Positions 41,497-49,067 of a stretch of 49,941 bases of DNA are shown here, piece by piece (position 1 is the stretch's first letter; each line of letters opens with the position of its first letter). The position numbers were made by a program, and so were the translations under genes. The notes under the pieces are model-generated. The model worked only from the letters and a program-made list of their open reading frames with translations, was not told where the DNA came from and did not search any database. Origin of the DNA: Clostridia bacterium (lineage in GTDB: Bacteria > Bacillota > Clostridia > Oscillospirales > CAG-272); assembly GCA_017447775.1 (NCBI GenBank), contig JAFSMU010000005.1:1-49941 (forward strand), given 5' to 3'.

Positions 41497-42393
41497 ATGA
41501 ACAGCTATCTTTCATTAGTCAAGGATGTTGAAAACGTTACGTTTATCGAAAACGACGACTTGAAAAGCAGATCAACGGCGCACGTCGGCGGCACGGCGAT
41601 ACTTTCGGCGTTTCCGCGTAACGCAAACTCATTATGCAAGTTGATCGAAAAGCTGAAAAAAGGAAATATAAAACACTGCGTCATCGGCAACGGATCAAAC
41701 GTGATCTTCCCCGACGGAATATACGACGGCGTTGTGATATTTACAAAAAAAATGAAAGAGGTCGTATTTGACGGCGACTTTGTGACTGCCGACTGTGGAG
41801 TAAATTTGATTTACCTTTCGGCTATTTGCGCGCAGCGCGGGCTTTCGGGGCTTGAATTTTCGTGCGGCATCCCGGCAAGCGTCGGCGGAGCTGTTTACAT
41901 GAACGCGGGCGCGCACGGCGGATGTATTTCGGATGTTTTTGAAAACGGTAAATTTTATTTACCCGACGGAAGAATAGAAACGCTTGATAATTCCGAGATG
42001 ACGTTCTCTTTCAGAAAAAGCCGCGCAGCCGCTGAAAAATTCATCGTTCTCTCGGCCACTTTCAAGCTAAAAAAGGACGAAATATCGAACATAAATTCAC
42101 GCATTGAGAGAATAAAAAAAGTGCGCGCCGAGTCACAGCCGATTGAATTTCCGAGCGCGGGAAGCGTTTTTTTACCTTCCGGCGATACACCGGCATGGAA
42201 GCTTATTGACGGCGCGGGCCTTCGCGGATACAGCGTCGGCGGAGCGATGGTCTCGGATAAGCACGCGGGATTTATAATAAATACAGGCGGCGCGACGGCG
42301 AGCGATTATTCGACTCTCACCGAGCTGATCAAAGAAAAGGTAAAAAATATTTACAGTGTTGATCTTCAAACGGAAATTATATTTATAAAATAA
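41497..42393 (+). CDS. murB: UDP-N-acetylenolpyruvoylglucosamine reductase
   Basis: This 298-residue FAD enzyme makes UDP-MurNAc for peptidoglycan. It has HVGGTA near 29-34, the FAD loop IGNGSNVIF near 63-71, GLEFSCGIPASVGGAVYMNAG near 121 on (with the arginine-binding region), FRKSRAA, the catalytic Ser in PSAGSVF near 222-228, and the closing KHAGFIINTGGATASDY. Type II (no tyrosine loop), as in Bacillus. A -10 element TATAAT lies at 41473-41478, with a poor -35, and GGAGG precedes the ATG. It contains two copies of the dispersed palindrome. Confidence 0.95.
   Translation: MNSYLSLVKDVENVTFIENDDLKSRSTAHVGGTAILSAFPRNANSLCKLIEKLKKGNIKHCVIGNGSNVIFPDGIYDGVVIFTKKMKEVVFDGDFVTADCGVNLIYLSAICAQRGLSGLEFSCGIPASVGGAVYMNAGAHGGCISDVFENGKFYLPDGRIETLDNSEMTFSFRKSRAAAEKFIVLSATFKLKKDEISNINSRIERIKKVRAESQPIEFPSAGSVFLPSGDTPAWKLIDGAGLRGYSVGGAMVSDKHAGFIINTGGATASDYSTLTELIKEKVKNIYSVDLQTEIIFIK
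41800..41814 (+). repeat. Dispersed palindrome GTAAATTTNATTTAC, copy 6
   Basis: The spacer is TTG. It is inside murB, where it encodes V-N-L-I-Y. Confidence 0.75.
41948..41962 (+). repeat. Dispersed palindrome GTAAATTTNATTTAC, copy 7
   Basis: The spacer is TTT. It is inside murB 148 bp after copy 6 in a different reading frame (G-K-F-Y-L), with flanking G and C extending the arms to 7 bp. Confidence 0.75.
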
Positions 42394-42407
42394 AAGAGGT
42401 GTAGAAG

Positions 42408-43298
42408 ATGTCGTTCTCTTCCGAGGCAAAAATGGCAGCCGCAATAATGCCAAAATCGCACAAAGAGCAAAAGGCAATGCTATACGGTATGCTTTTGTTC
42501 GGGAACGTTTTTTCCGAAAGCGATATAATGCTTATGACCGAAACGGCCGAAGTTTCGGACATTTTGTGCGGTCTTTTGCTTGGAGTATGCGACATTATGG
42601 CATCACCGCAAGCTTATGAAAAAGGCGGGCGCGAGGTATATAAAATAAAGATAGCCGATAAAAGCGGTCTTTCTCGCATTTTTGAAGAATTCGGGGCAGC
42701 GGGAACGGACACTATAGACAAATCCATTATTTCTGACAGCCACACCGAAACGGCGTTTTTGCGCGGCGTATTTCTTTCATGCGGTTACATCAACCCGCCC
42801 GAGAAGTCTTACAGGCTTGATTTTACCGTCCGCAGCGGTGATCTGGCGGTTGATCTTGCCGTTGTGCTTATGAAATGCGTCGGCGAGATGCCGAAATTGT
42901 CTGTTCGCAGATCGAATCAGATAGTTTATTTCAGAGACAGCAACCTTATCGTCGATTTTATGAATATGATAGGACTTACAAGTCAAGCATTTGAAATAAT
43001 GAACAGCCAGATCGAGCGCGATATACGAAATAATCTAAACCGCAGAACAAATTTTGACGTTGCAAACATCGGCAAAAAAACCGCGGCGAGCGTTACGCAG
43101 ATCGAGGCTATAAATGCGATAATCGATCGTGGAGATTTTGAAAAACTGCCTGTAAATCTGCGGCAGACCGCGCGGCTCAGGCTTGATATGCCCGACGCGT
43201 CGCTTGAAGCGCTCGGAAAAGCCGAGGTGCCGCCGATCTCAAAATCACAAGTATCAAAAAGGCTTTCCCAAATAGTTGAAATATCGAAAAACAAATGA
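42408..43298 (+). CDS. whiA: DNA-binding protein WhiA
   Basis: This 296-residue protein combines a degenerate LAGLIDADG endonuclease-like N-terminal domain (FLRGVFLSCGYINPPEKSYRLDF near 119-141) with a C-terminal helix-turn-helix of sigma-4 type (LPVNLRQTARLRLDMPDASLEALG near 248-271). WhiA controls division or chromosome segregation in Gram-positives. The usual neighbours rapZ and yvcK are missing here; murB lies 14 nt upstream and dnaE 13 nt downstream. AGAGGTG precedes the ATG. Confidence 0.93.
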   Translation: MSFSSEAKMAAAIMPKSHKEQKAMLYGMLLFGNVFSESDIMLMTETAEVSDILCGLLLGVCDIMASPQAYEKGGREVYKIKIADKSGLSRIFEEFGAAGTDTIDKSIISDSHTETAFLRGVFLSCGYINPPEKSYRLDFTVRSGDLAVDLAVVLMKCVGEMPKLSVRRSNQIVYFRDSNLIVDFMNMIGLTSQAFEIMNSQIERDIRNNLNRRTNFDVANIGKKTAASVTQIEAINAIIDRGDFEKLPVNLRQTARLRLDMPDASLEALGKAEVPPISKSQVSKRLSQIVEISKNK

Positions 43299-43311
43299 AA
43301 GGAGCGGGAAA

Positions 43312-46300
43312 ATGTTTGCACATCTGCATCTTCACAGCGAATACAGTCTGCTTGACGGCGCGTGCAGAATAAGCGAAATACCGAAGGCCGCAAAAGCTCT
43401 CGGGCAAAGCGCCGTTGCGATCACTGATCACGGCGTGATGTACGGCGTTGTCGATTTTTACAAAGCGTGCAAAGCACAAGGCGTAAAGCCGATAATCGGG
43501 TGCGAAGTCTACGTGGCGCCGAATTCCCGCTTCGACAAGCGCCACGAAAGCGACTCTGCGCGTTATCATCTCATTCTTCTTTGCAAAAACGAAACGGGAT
43601 ACAAAAATCTCTCATATATGGTTTCAAAATCTTTTACCGAGGGTTTTTACGTAAAGCCGAGGATAGACCTTGAACTTTTGCGCGAGCATCACGAGGGGCT
43701 TGTGTGTCTTTCCGCATGCCTTGCGGGGTATATTCCGCGAATGATCGCCGCAGGAGAATATGAAAAAGCCGAGGCGCACGCAAAAGAAATGGACGCGCTG
43801 TTCGGGCGCGGGAATTATTATCTTGAACTTCAGGATCACGGGATAGAGATGCAAAAATCGGTCAACTCGGCGCTTCTCGACATCCATAAAAAAACCGGGA
43901 TCCCGCTTGTTGCGACCAACGACGCGCACTATATCAAAAAGGGCGACGCCGACAATCAAGCGATCCTTATGTGCATACAGACAAACTCGAAAATATCGGA
44001 CGGGCGCCCTTTCGGCTTTGAAACGGACGAATTTTATATGAAATCGGAAGATGAGATGGCTTCCCTGTTTTCCGAGTATCCGGACGCCATCGAAAACACA
44101 ATGAAAATTGCCGACATGTGCAATTTCGACTTTGATTTTTCAAAACTGTACCTGCCGCGATTCGAGGTTCCGACGGGTGAGTCGCCCGACGAATATCTTA
44201 AAAAAACGGCATACGAGAGCTTTGAGAAAAAAATAAGCGGCGGCGAGATAATTTTCACCGATGAACACCCGGAAAACGAATACCGCGAAAGAGTCGCCTC
44301 CGAGCTTGACGTAATCATTTCAATGGGTTACGCCGAGTATTTTCTGATCGTCGCCGATTTTGTAGGCCACGCCAAATCAATCGGCGTTCCTACCGGCCCG
44401 GGACGAGGCTCCGGCGCTGCGTCGCTTGTCGCATATCTGCTTGGGATAACCGAGGTGGATTCAATAAAATTCGGGCTGATGTTCGAGCGTTTCCTTAACC
44501 CCGAGCGTGTCAGCATGCCCGATTTTGACATCGACTTTTGCGATGAACAAAGATATAAGGTTATAGATTACGTTTCCGAAAAATACGGCGCCGACCACGT
44601 TTGCGGCATTTCAACATTCGGCACGCTTGCCGCAAAAGCCGTCATCCGAGACGTCGGCCGCGCGCTGGGAATGAGCTATTCCGACGTTGACGTCGTCGCG
44701 CGCGCTGTTCCAAACGACCTGCACATGACGCTTGAAAAAGCGATGAACGGCGAGCTTGGGAAGCTGTATGAAGGCAGTGCCGACGTGCGTCGGCTTGTCG
44801 ATATTTCAATGGCACTTGAAGGAATGCCCCGGCACGCGTCGGCACACGCGGCGGGCATTGTTATAACGGACAAGCCTGTTTATGAGTACGTTCCTGTTTC
44901 TGTCAACAGCGATATGACGCTGACGCAGTTCCCCATGACGACTGTCGCCGAGCTTGGACTTTTGAAATTCGACTTTCTCGGTCTGCGTTACCTCACAATT
45001 ATCGCCGACACGGAAAAGCAGATCCGCGAGCGCGATCCGTCATTTGACGTAACGAAGATACCGCTTGACGACGACGCAACGTACAAAATGATCTCCGCGG
45101 GCAAAACGGACGGCCTTTTCCAGCTTGAATCGGCGGGGATGCGCCGTATGCTCTCGCAAATGCAGCCGAAAAACATCGAAGATATCATTCTCGCGATCGC
45201 CATATACCGCCCCGGCCCGATGGAATCAATACCGAAATTCATCGAAAACAGGCTCCACCCCGAGAAAATCACATATATCACGCCAAAGCTTGAAAAAAAC
45301 CTCGAAAACACGTCGGGCGTTATCATCTATCAGGAACAGGTAATGCAGATCTGCCGCGAGATAGCCGGCTTTACATTCGGCCACGCCGACGTTGTCCGTC
45401 GCGCCATGGCAAAAAAGAAAACGGCGGAAATGGAAAAGGAACGCGGCGCATTTATCGACGGCGCGGCGAAAAACGGGATTTCCGAAAGCGTCGCAAACGA
45501 GATTTTCGACATTATGGCTGAATTTTCAAAATATGCATTTGCGAAAAGCCACGCCGCCGCATACTCGTTCATTTCGTACAGGACGGCGTACCTGAAAGCG
45601 CACTACCCTTGCGAATTCATCGCATCTCTGCTTTCGTCCGTGCTTGGAAATATGGCAAAAACCGCCGTTTACGTCGACGAAGCGCAAAAAAACAAGGTCG
45701 CCGTGCTTCCGCCCGACATCAACGAGAGCCGCGAAAAGTACAGCGTCGTGCGCCACGAAAACAAGGACGCTATCCGCTTCGGTCTGCTCGGGATAAAGAA
45801 CGTCGGCATTTCCCTTTTGTCCGACGTGATAAAAGAGCGCGAGCGCGGCGGAAACTTCGTTTCATTCGTCGATTTTATCGAGCGGATGAGCAATTCCGAC
45901 CTCAACAAGCGTCAGATCGAGGCGCTGATAAAAAGCGGCGCGTTTGACGGCCTCGGCACTCCGCGCTCAATGCTCCTTGAAGAATACGAAAAGGTGATCG
46001 ACATTTTCCTCTCGCGCCGCAAAGGCAGAGATGAGGACCAGCTCGATATGTTTTCAATGCTTGACGCAAAAAGCGAGCCTGCACCCGCTGTCGCATACGA
46101 GTTCTCACCGCTTCCCGAAATTTCGTTCCGCGAGAAGATTCGTCAGGAAAAGGAAAGCACGGGAATGTACTTCTCCGGCCACCCGATAGACGAATACGCG
46201 GCTCACGCAAGCTATCTCGGTGCCGTTTCAACAAGCGATATACTGTCCTCATTCGACGATAGCGAAAGCGAGCATACATTTAAGGACAAACAGACTGTAA

Positions 46301-46815
46301 CCGTCGCAGGCATCGTTATTTCGCGCCAAAACAAGCAAACGCGCAAGGGCGAGCCGATGGCATTCGTCAAAATCGAGGATAAATACGGCGAGATCGAGCT
46401 TGTTGTGTTCCCGAAAGTGCTTGCCGACATCTCGTATATGCTATCCGTCGATATGCCGATAGCGGCAACGGGCGAGATATCAGCCGCCGACGACGAAACG
46501 CCGAAAATTTTGGTAAAGAGCGTTGTTTTGCTTTCCGAAAGCTTTGAAGCGACAGCCGAGCCAAGCGAAAAAAAGCCCCAAAAAGCCGCGCCCGCGCCGA
46601 CAAAGATGTATCTGCGCGTTGATAGCATACCCGGCGAAAAATATGAGCGCTCAGCGGCGCTTGTTTCGATATTCCCGGGCGACGTGCCTGTTATATTCTA
46701 CGACGCAAAAAGCAAGGAATACAAAAAGGACAGCGTGGCGTATATGCGCCCTGCGCCGACGGCGATGCAGCTTCTGCGCGACATCCTCGGCGACGAAAAC
46801 GTTGTGATGAAGTAA
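43312..46815 (+). CDS. dnaE: DNA polymerase III alpha subunit (DnaE)
   Basis: This 1167-residue replicative-type polymerase starts with the PHP domain (HLHLHSEYSLLDG, residues 3-15). The palm catalytic aspartates lie in PDFDIDF at 403-409, the fingers and helix-hairpin-helix region follow, and an OB fold (VTVAGIVISRQNKQTRKGEPMAFV) lies near 998-1020. The start at 43312 has GGAGCGGG upstream; the frame opens 36 nt earlier inside whiA. In Firmicutes DnaE extends RNA primers while PolC does bulk synthesis; PolC is not in the window. A terminator follows. Confidence 0.96.
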   Translation: MFAHLHLHSEYSLLDGACRISEIPKAAKALGQSAVAITDHGVMYGVVDFYKACKAQGVKPIIGCEVYVAPNSRFDKRHESDSARYHLILLCKNETGYKNLSYMVSKSFTEGFYVKPRIDLELLREHHEGLVCLSACLAGYIPRMIAAGEYEKAEAHAKEMDALFGRGNYYLELQDHGIEMQKSVNSALLDIHKKTGIPLVATNDAHYIKKGDADNQAILMCIQTNSKISDGRPFGFETDEFYMKSEDEMASLFSEYPDAIENTMKIADMCNFDFDFSKLYLPRFEVPTGESPDEYLKKTAYESFEKKISGGEIIFTDEHPENEYRERVASELDVIISMGYAEYFLIVADFVGHAKSIGVPTGPGRGSGAASLVAYLLGITEVDSIKFGLMFERFLNPERVSMPDFDIDFCDEQRYKVIDYVSEKYGADHVCGISTFGTLAAKAVIRDVGRALGMSYSDVDVVARAVPNDLHMTLEKAMNGELGKLYEGSADVRRLVDISMALEGMPRHASAHAAGIVITDKPVYEYVPVSVNSDMTLTQFPMTTVAELGLLKFDFLGLRYLTIIADTEKQIRERDPSFDVTKIPLDDDATYKMISAGKTDGLFQLESAGMRRMLSQMQPKNIEDIILAIAIYRPGPMESIPKFIENRLHPEKITYITPKLEKNLENTSGVIIYQEQVMQICREIAGFTFGHADVVRRAMAKKKTAEMEKERGAFIDGAAKNGISESVANEIFDIMAEFSKYAFAKSHAAAYSFISYRTAYLKAHYPCEFIASLLSSVLGNMAKTAVYVDEAQKNKVAVLPPDINESREKYSVVRHENKDAIRFGLLGIKNVGISLLSDVIKERERGGNFVSFVDFIERMSNSDLNKRQIEALIKSGAFDGLGTPRSMLLEEYEKVIDIFLSRRKGRDEDQLDMFSMLDAKSEPAPAVAYEFSPLPEISFREKIRQEKESTGMYFSGHPIDEYAAHASYLGAVSTSDILSSFDDSESEHTFKDKQTVTVAGIVISRQNKQTRKGEPMAFVKIEDKYGEIELVVFPKVLADISYMLSVDMPIAATGEISAADDETPKILVKSVVLLSESFEATAEPSEKKPQKAAPAPTKMYLRVDSIPGEKYERSAALVSIFPGDVPVIFYDAKSKEYKKDSVAYMRPAPTAMQLLRDILGDENVVMK

Positions 46816-46820
46816 AAGAA

Positions 46821-46842
46821 AAACCCCGCGTATGCGGGGTTT
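46821..46842. terminator. Bidirectional terminator between dnaE and the pilin gene
   Basis: The arms AAACCCCGC and GCGGGGTTT with a 4-nt loop and T-runs on both strands, between two convergent genes. Confidence 0.9.
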
Positions 46843-46864
46843 TTGTGATGTGATTATTTTTATA

Positions 46865-48625
46865 TCATTCTCCAATTTTATCTGTCCAAAATTTAGTTGA
46901 TGTGCCACGAGTTTCGAGGACGTATTTATAATAACCGAATGTGTTTGAGTTTCCAGCAAGAGAATCAGCAATATTTTCTTCTGTATTTAAGAAATTGTCT
47001 TCATATCCATCAACCACAACAATACTCTCACCATTTTTCCATTGTGAATATGCATTTTCATATGTAGTTGTGCCGAGAAGTGCGCCGTTTGCTGCGTAAG
47101 CTTTGATTGTATATTTGCTATAGTCTTCATAATTTGCACCGGCTTCTACATCAATTTCATATTTACCATTTTCATTTTCGACGGCTTTGAACACATCTAT
47201 GCTTTCACCATAAACATCACATAATGCATTATATTCTTCCTCTGTAAGGTTAATATAAAAATGATATTTATAATCTGAATAAGAAAATACGCAAGAAACA
47301 GAATCTGTCACTGAAATGTTATTGTTTTCAATCATTGCTTTCTGCACCACGGAGTCAACAACAATCCAAACAATGTTTTTGAATGCAAAGCTATCGGCAG
47401 TAGAATCGCTAATCAATTCATATTTTATATCATCTACTGTACTAAAGGTCCCTGTGGAACCACTTGGTCCCATATTCGATGGATAATCGCAAGACCAACC
47501 TATATACGGAATATTACTTGTTGATCTGCTGTCAAAATCAAGAGAAAATGTATATGATTTGTTCAGGTTATATGTTTCAGAAACAATCCCCAAATCCGTT
47601 GAAAAAGATATTGTATAGTACGCGACTTGATCTGCATACTCACCCATATCGGACTTATCTATTTCAAGATACAGTGCGCCGCCGTCTCCCTCGACGATTT
47701 TTATCTTCGGATTGGCGTTAATCACTTGTGCTTCTGTAACGGTGACCGCGCACGTAACAGTTGCACCTCCGGCTGTAACCGTAATTGTTGCATTTCCTGC
47801 CGCAACGGCGGTAACAGTACCATTTGATACCGTTGCAACCGATGTATCGGAGGAAGCCCATCCTATCTCGGTTCCTTCAGGAGTTACTGTTGCAACAAGT
47901 GTTTCAGACGCTCCCACGTTAAGAGATAAGTTGTCTTTATTAAGTGTAAGCGTTATTTTTGATGATTGCCCGCTGATTACAGCTTCAACAATTTTTTGAA
48001 CATCTTCTGCTGTTATTGCTTCACTTGTAAATTTTTCAAGAGCACTATTTACCGCAGCGGTTATTGCTTGTTTTTGAGCATCGGTAAGGCCTGCTATTGC
48101 AGAATTTATAGCAGCAGTAACTTGTTCTTTTGTTACGCCTGTTTGCGGAATGTTTCTGATTGCGTTGTTTACAATTGCTTTAACTTCAGATTGCGTAAGG
48201 CCTTCGACGGAAATACCCTTAATTGCATTATAAACAATTGCTTCTACTTGGGTAACGGTGAGCTGCCCCTCAAGAGCTTTTTCTACTATCTTTTTTACCT
48301 GCTCTTCAGAAAGGCCAGCGCCGGAAATGCCGCTAAGCGCATTTTTAACCGCTTCTGTAATTTTAGCAGAAGTGTCATTTGCGCTGTCTGCCATTGCAGC
48401 GGCAAGCTTCGCTTCAAAATCTTCCCATGTAAGATAGTTTTGATTTTCCACCTTCTCGATAAGGTCTTGAAGTTGCTGATTTGTTCTTTCCTGCAGGTAA
48501 GCGGAATCGTTGGCTTTTCTGATGATACTTGTAAACGTCGGAATCATTACTGCCGCGAGAACAGCAACAATTGCAATAACGACTACAAGCTCAACAACGG
48601 TAAAGCCCTTTTTTTGTTTTCTCAT
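46865..48625 (-). CDS. Type IV pilin-like protein with helical repeats and a BIG2 domain
   Basis: This 586-residue protein has a class III signal: KKG|FTVVEL, with cleavage expected between G7 and F8 and the conserved Glu at mature position 5, then a hydrophobic helix to about 28. Residues 104-220 are six imperfect helical repeats of about 20 residues with the theme LTxxQVxxIVxxAI. Residues 223-297 are a BIG2 Ig-like domain (WASSDTSVATVSNGTVTAVAAGNATITVT region). The C-terminal 290 residues are beta-rich and unrecognised. The size is much larger than a major pilin, so it may be a tip or adhesin-like minor pilin. No pilus assembly genes are in the window. Base composition is more AT-rich than its neighbours. 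AAGGAG precedes the ATG. No promoter lies between the start and the invertible segment upstream. Confidence 0.85.
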   Translation of the reverse strand: MRKQKKGFTVVELVVVIAIVAVLAAVMIPTFTSIIRKANDSAYLQERTNQQLQDLIEKVENQNYLTWEDFEAKLAAAMADSANDTSAKITEAVKNALSGISGAGLSEEQVKKIVEKALEGQLTVTQVEAIVYNAIKGISVEGLTQSEVKAIVNNAIRNIPQTGVTKEQVTAAINSAIAGLTDAQKQAITAAVNSALEKFTSEAITAEDVQKIVEAVISGQSSKITLTLNKDNLSLNVGASETLVATVTPEGTEIGWASSDTSVATVSNGTVTAVAAGNATITVTAGGATVTCAVTVTEAQVINANPKIKIVEGDGGALYLEIDKSDMGEYADQVAYYTISFSTDLGIVSETYNLNKSYTFSLDFDSRSTSNIPYIGWSCDYPSNMGPSGSTGTFSTVDDIKYELISDSTADSFAFKNIVWIVVDSVVQKAMIENNNISVTDSVSCVFSYSDYKYHFYINLTEEEYNALCDVYGESIDVFKAVENENGKYEIDVEAGANYEDYSKYTIKAYAANGALLGTTTYENAYSQWKNGESIVVVDGYEDNFLNTEENIADSLAGNSNTFGYYKYVLETRGTSTKFWTDKIGE

Positions 48626-48725
48626 TGTTTTTGTCTCCTTAGTTGATTATATTTATGTTTAACCCCGCAATGCCGGCGAGGTAAATACATCAAATTTGTG
48701 AACCGGCGCGCGCTCAGCGCTTTGA

Positions 48726-48738
48726 TTGGAGACTCCAA
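48726..48738. repeat. Short palindrome in the pilin leader
   Basis: TTGGAG and CTCCAA are separated by one base, just outside the left recombination site. It would be transcribed in the ON leader, as would an outer GCCGG/CCGGC pair (48672-48705). A possible operator or RNA stem. Confidence 0.4.
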
Positions 48739-48741
48739 CGG

Positions 48742-48768
48742 TACCACATTCTTCCGATAATGTGGTAA
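48742..48768 (+). repeat. Left inverted repeat, tyrosine-recombinase-like site
   Basis: The arms TACCACATT (48742-48750) and AATGTGGTA (48759-48767) flank the asymmetric 8-bp spacer CTTCCGAT. One further base matches the partner site. The full 27 bp is perfectly repeated in inverse orientation at 49024-49050. Confidence 0.92.
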
Positions 48769-48869
48769 TGTTTATCTTTTGAGCATATCAATTTATAAAG
48801 AAAAAAACTCTTTTGCCCTTTTTTCTTGACACAAATTGAAAAAAAGGTTACAAAAGAGCGCAGTCAAAA

Positions 48870-48890
48870 AGCCCAATGAAAAATTGGGTT
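48870..48890. terminator. Hairpin terminator-like element inside the invertible segment
   Basis: CCCAAT and ATTGGG form the core stem with loop GAAAA. TGTTTT follows on the plus strand and CTTTTT on the minus strand. It could stop recombinase transcripts from reaching the pilin gene in either orientation. Confidence 0.6.
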
Positions 48891-48941
48891 TGTTTTCACG
48901 CAAAAATCCGCGTTTTTTGTCAAATATTTCCCGATTTACTG

Positions 48942-48970
48942 TTGACAAACACTTAAAGTGATGATATAAT
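48942..48970 (+). promoter_or_regulatory. Perfect sigma-A promoter in the invertible segment, pointing away from the pilin gene
   Basis: TTGACA at 48942-48947, a 17-bp spacer, and TATAAT at 48965-48970. The spacer holds a small palindrome, CACTT-A-AAGTG (48950-48960). Transcription is expected to start near 48977. Confidence 0.9.
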
Positions 48971-49021
48971 CATACACGAACCGGCGCTTATATAAATGCC
49001 GAAGTATGTATAATTTGATTG

Positions 49022-49060
49022 TTTTACCACATTATCGGAAGAATGTGGTAAAATTTTTTT
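49022..49060 (+). terminator. Right inverted repeat doubling as an intrinsic terminator
   Basis: The 27-bp site is at 49024-49050. Here flanking bases extend the stem to 12 bp (49022-49033 with 49042-49053), loop ATCGGAAG, followed by seven T (49054-49060). Rightward RNA from the segment's promoter should stop here after about 80 nt. The T-run lies outside the site and therefore does not move with inversion. Confidence 0.85.
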
Positions 49061-49067
49061 ATACGCT

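Larger units (their letters stand above)
48769..49023. mobile_element. Invertible promoter segment (255 bp), assembled in the OFF orientation
   Basis: The segment lies between perfect inverted 27-bp sites, with a tyrosine recombinase gene 18 bp outside the right site and a pilin gene 116 bp outside the left site. It has no gene. It contains one consensus promoter (48942-48970, rightward), a second weaker rightward candidate (TTGACA at 48826-48831, 17 bp, TACAAA at 48849-48854), and a hairpin with T-rich flanks (48870-48890). If it is inverted, the consensus promoter would point at the pilin gene and give a leader of about 190 nt. Comparable to fimS in E. coli and to RecV-controlled switches in Clostridioides difficile. 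Inversion has not been observed here. Confidence 0.85.

Noticed and set aside
48742..49050. The 27-bp repeats as plain transcription terminators only
   Set aside because: The left copy lacks a T-run, and exact identity over 27 bp including an asymmetric 8-bp centre is not needed for termination.
48742..49050. A MITE or IS remnant with terminal inverted repeats
   Set aside because: No target-site duplication is visible next to the repeats, the repeats are internally palindromic with a spacer, and a recombinase gene lies outside and not inside.
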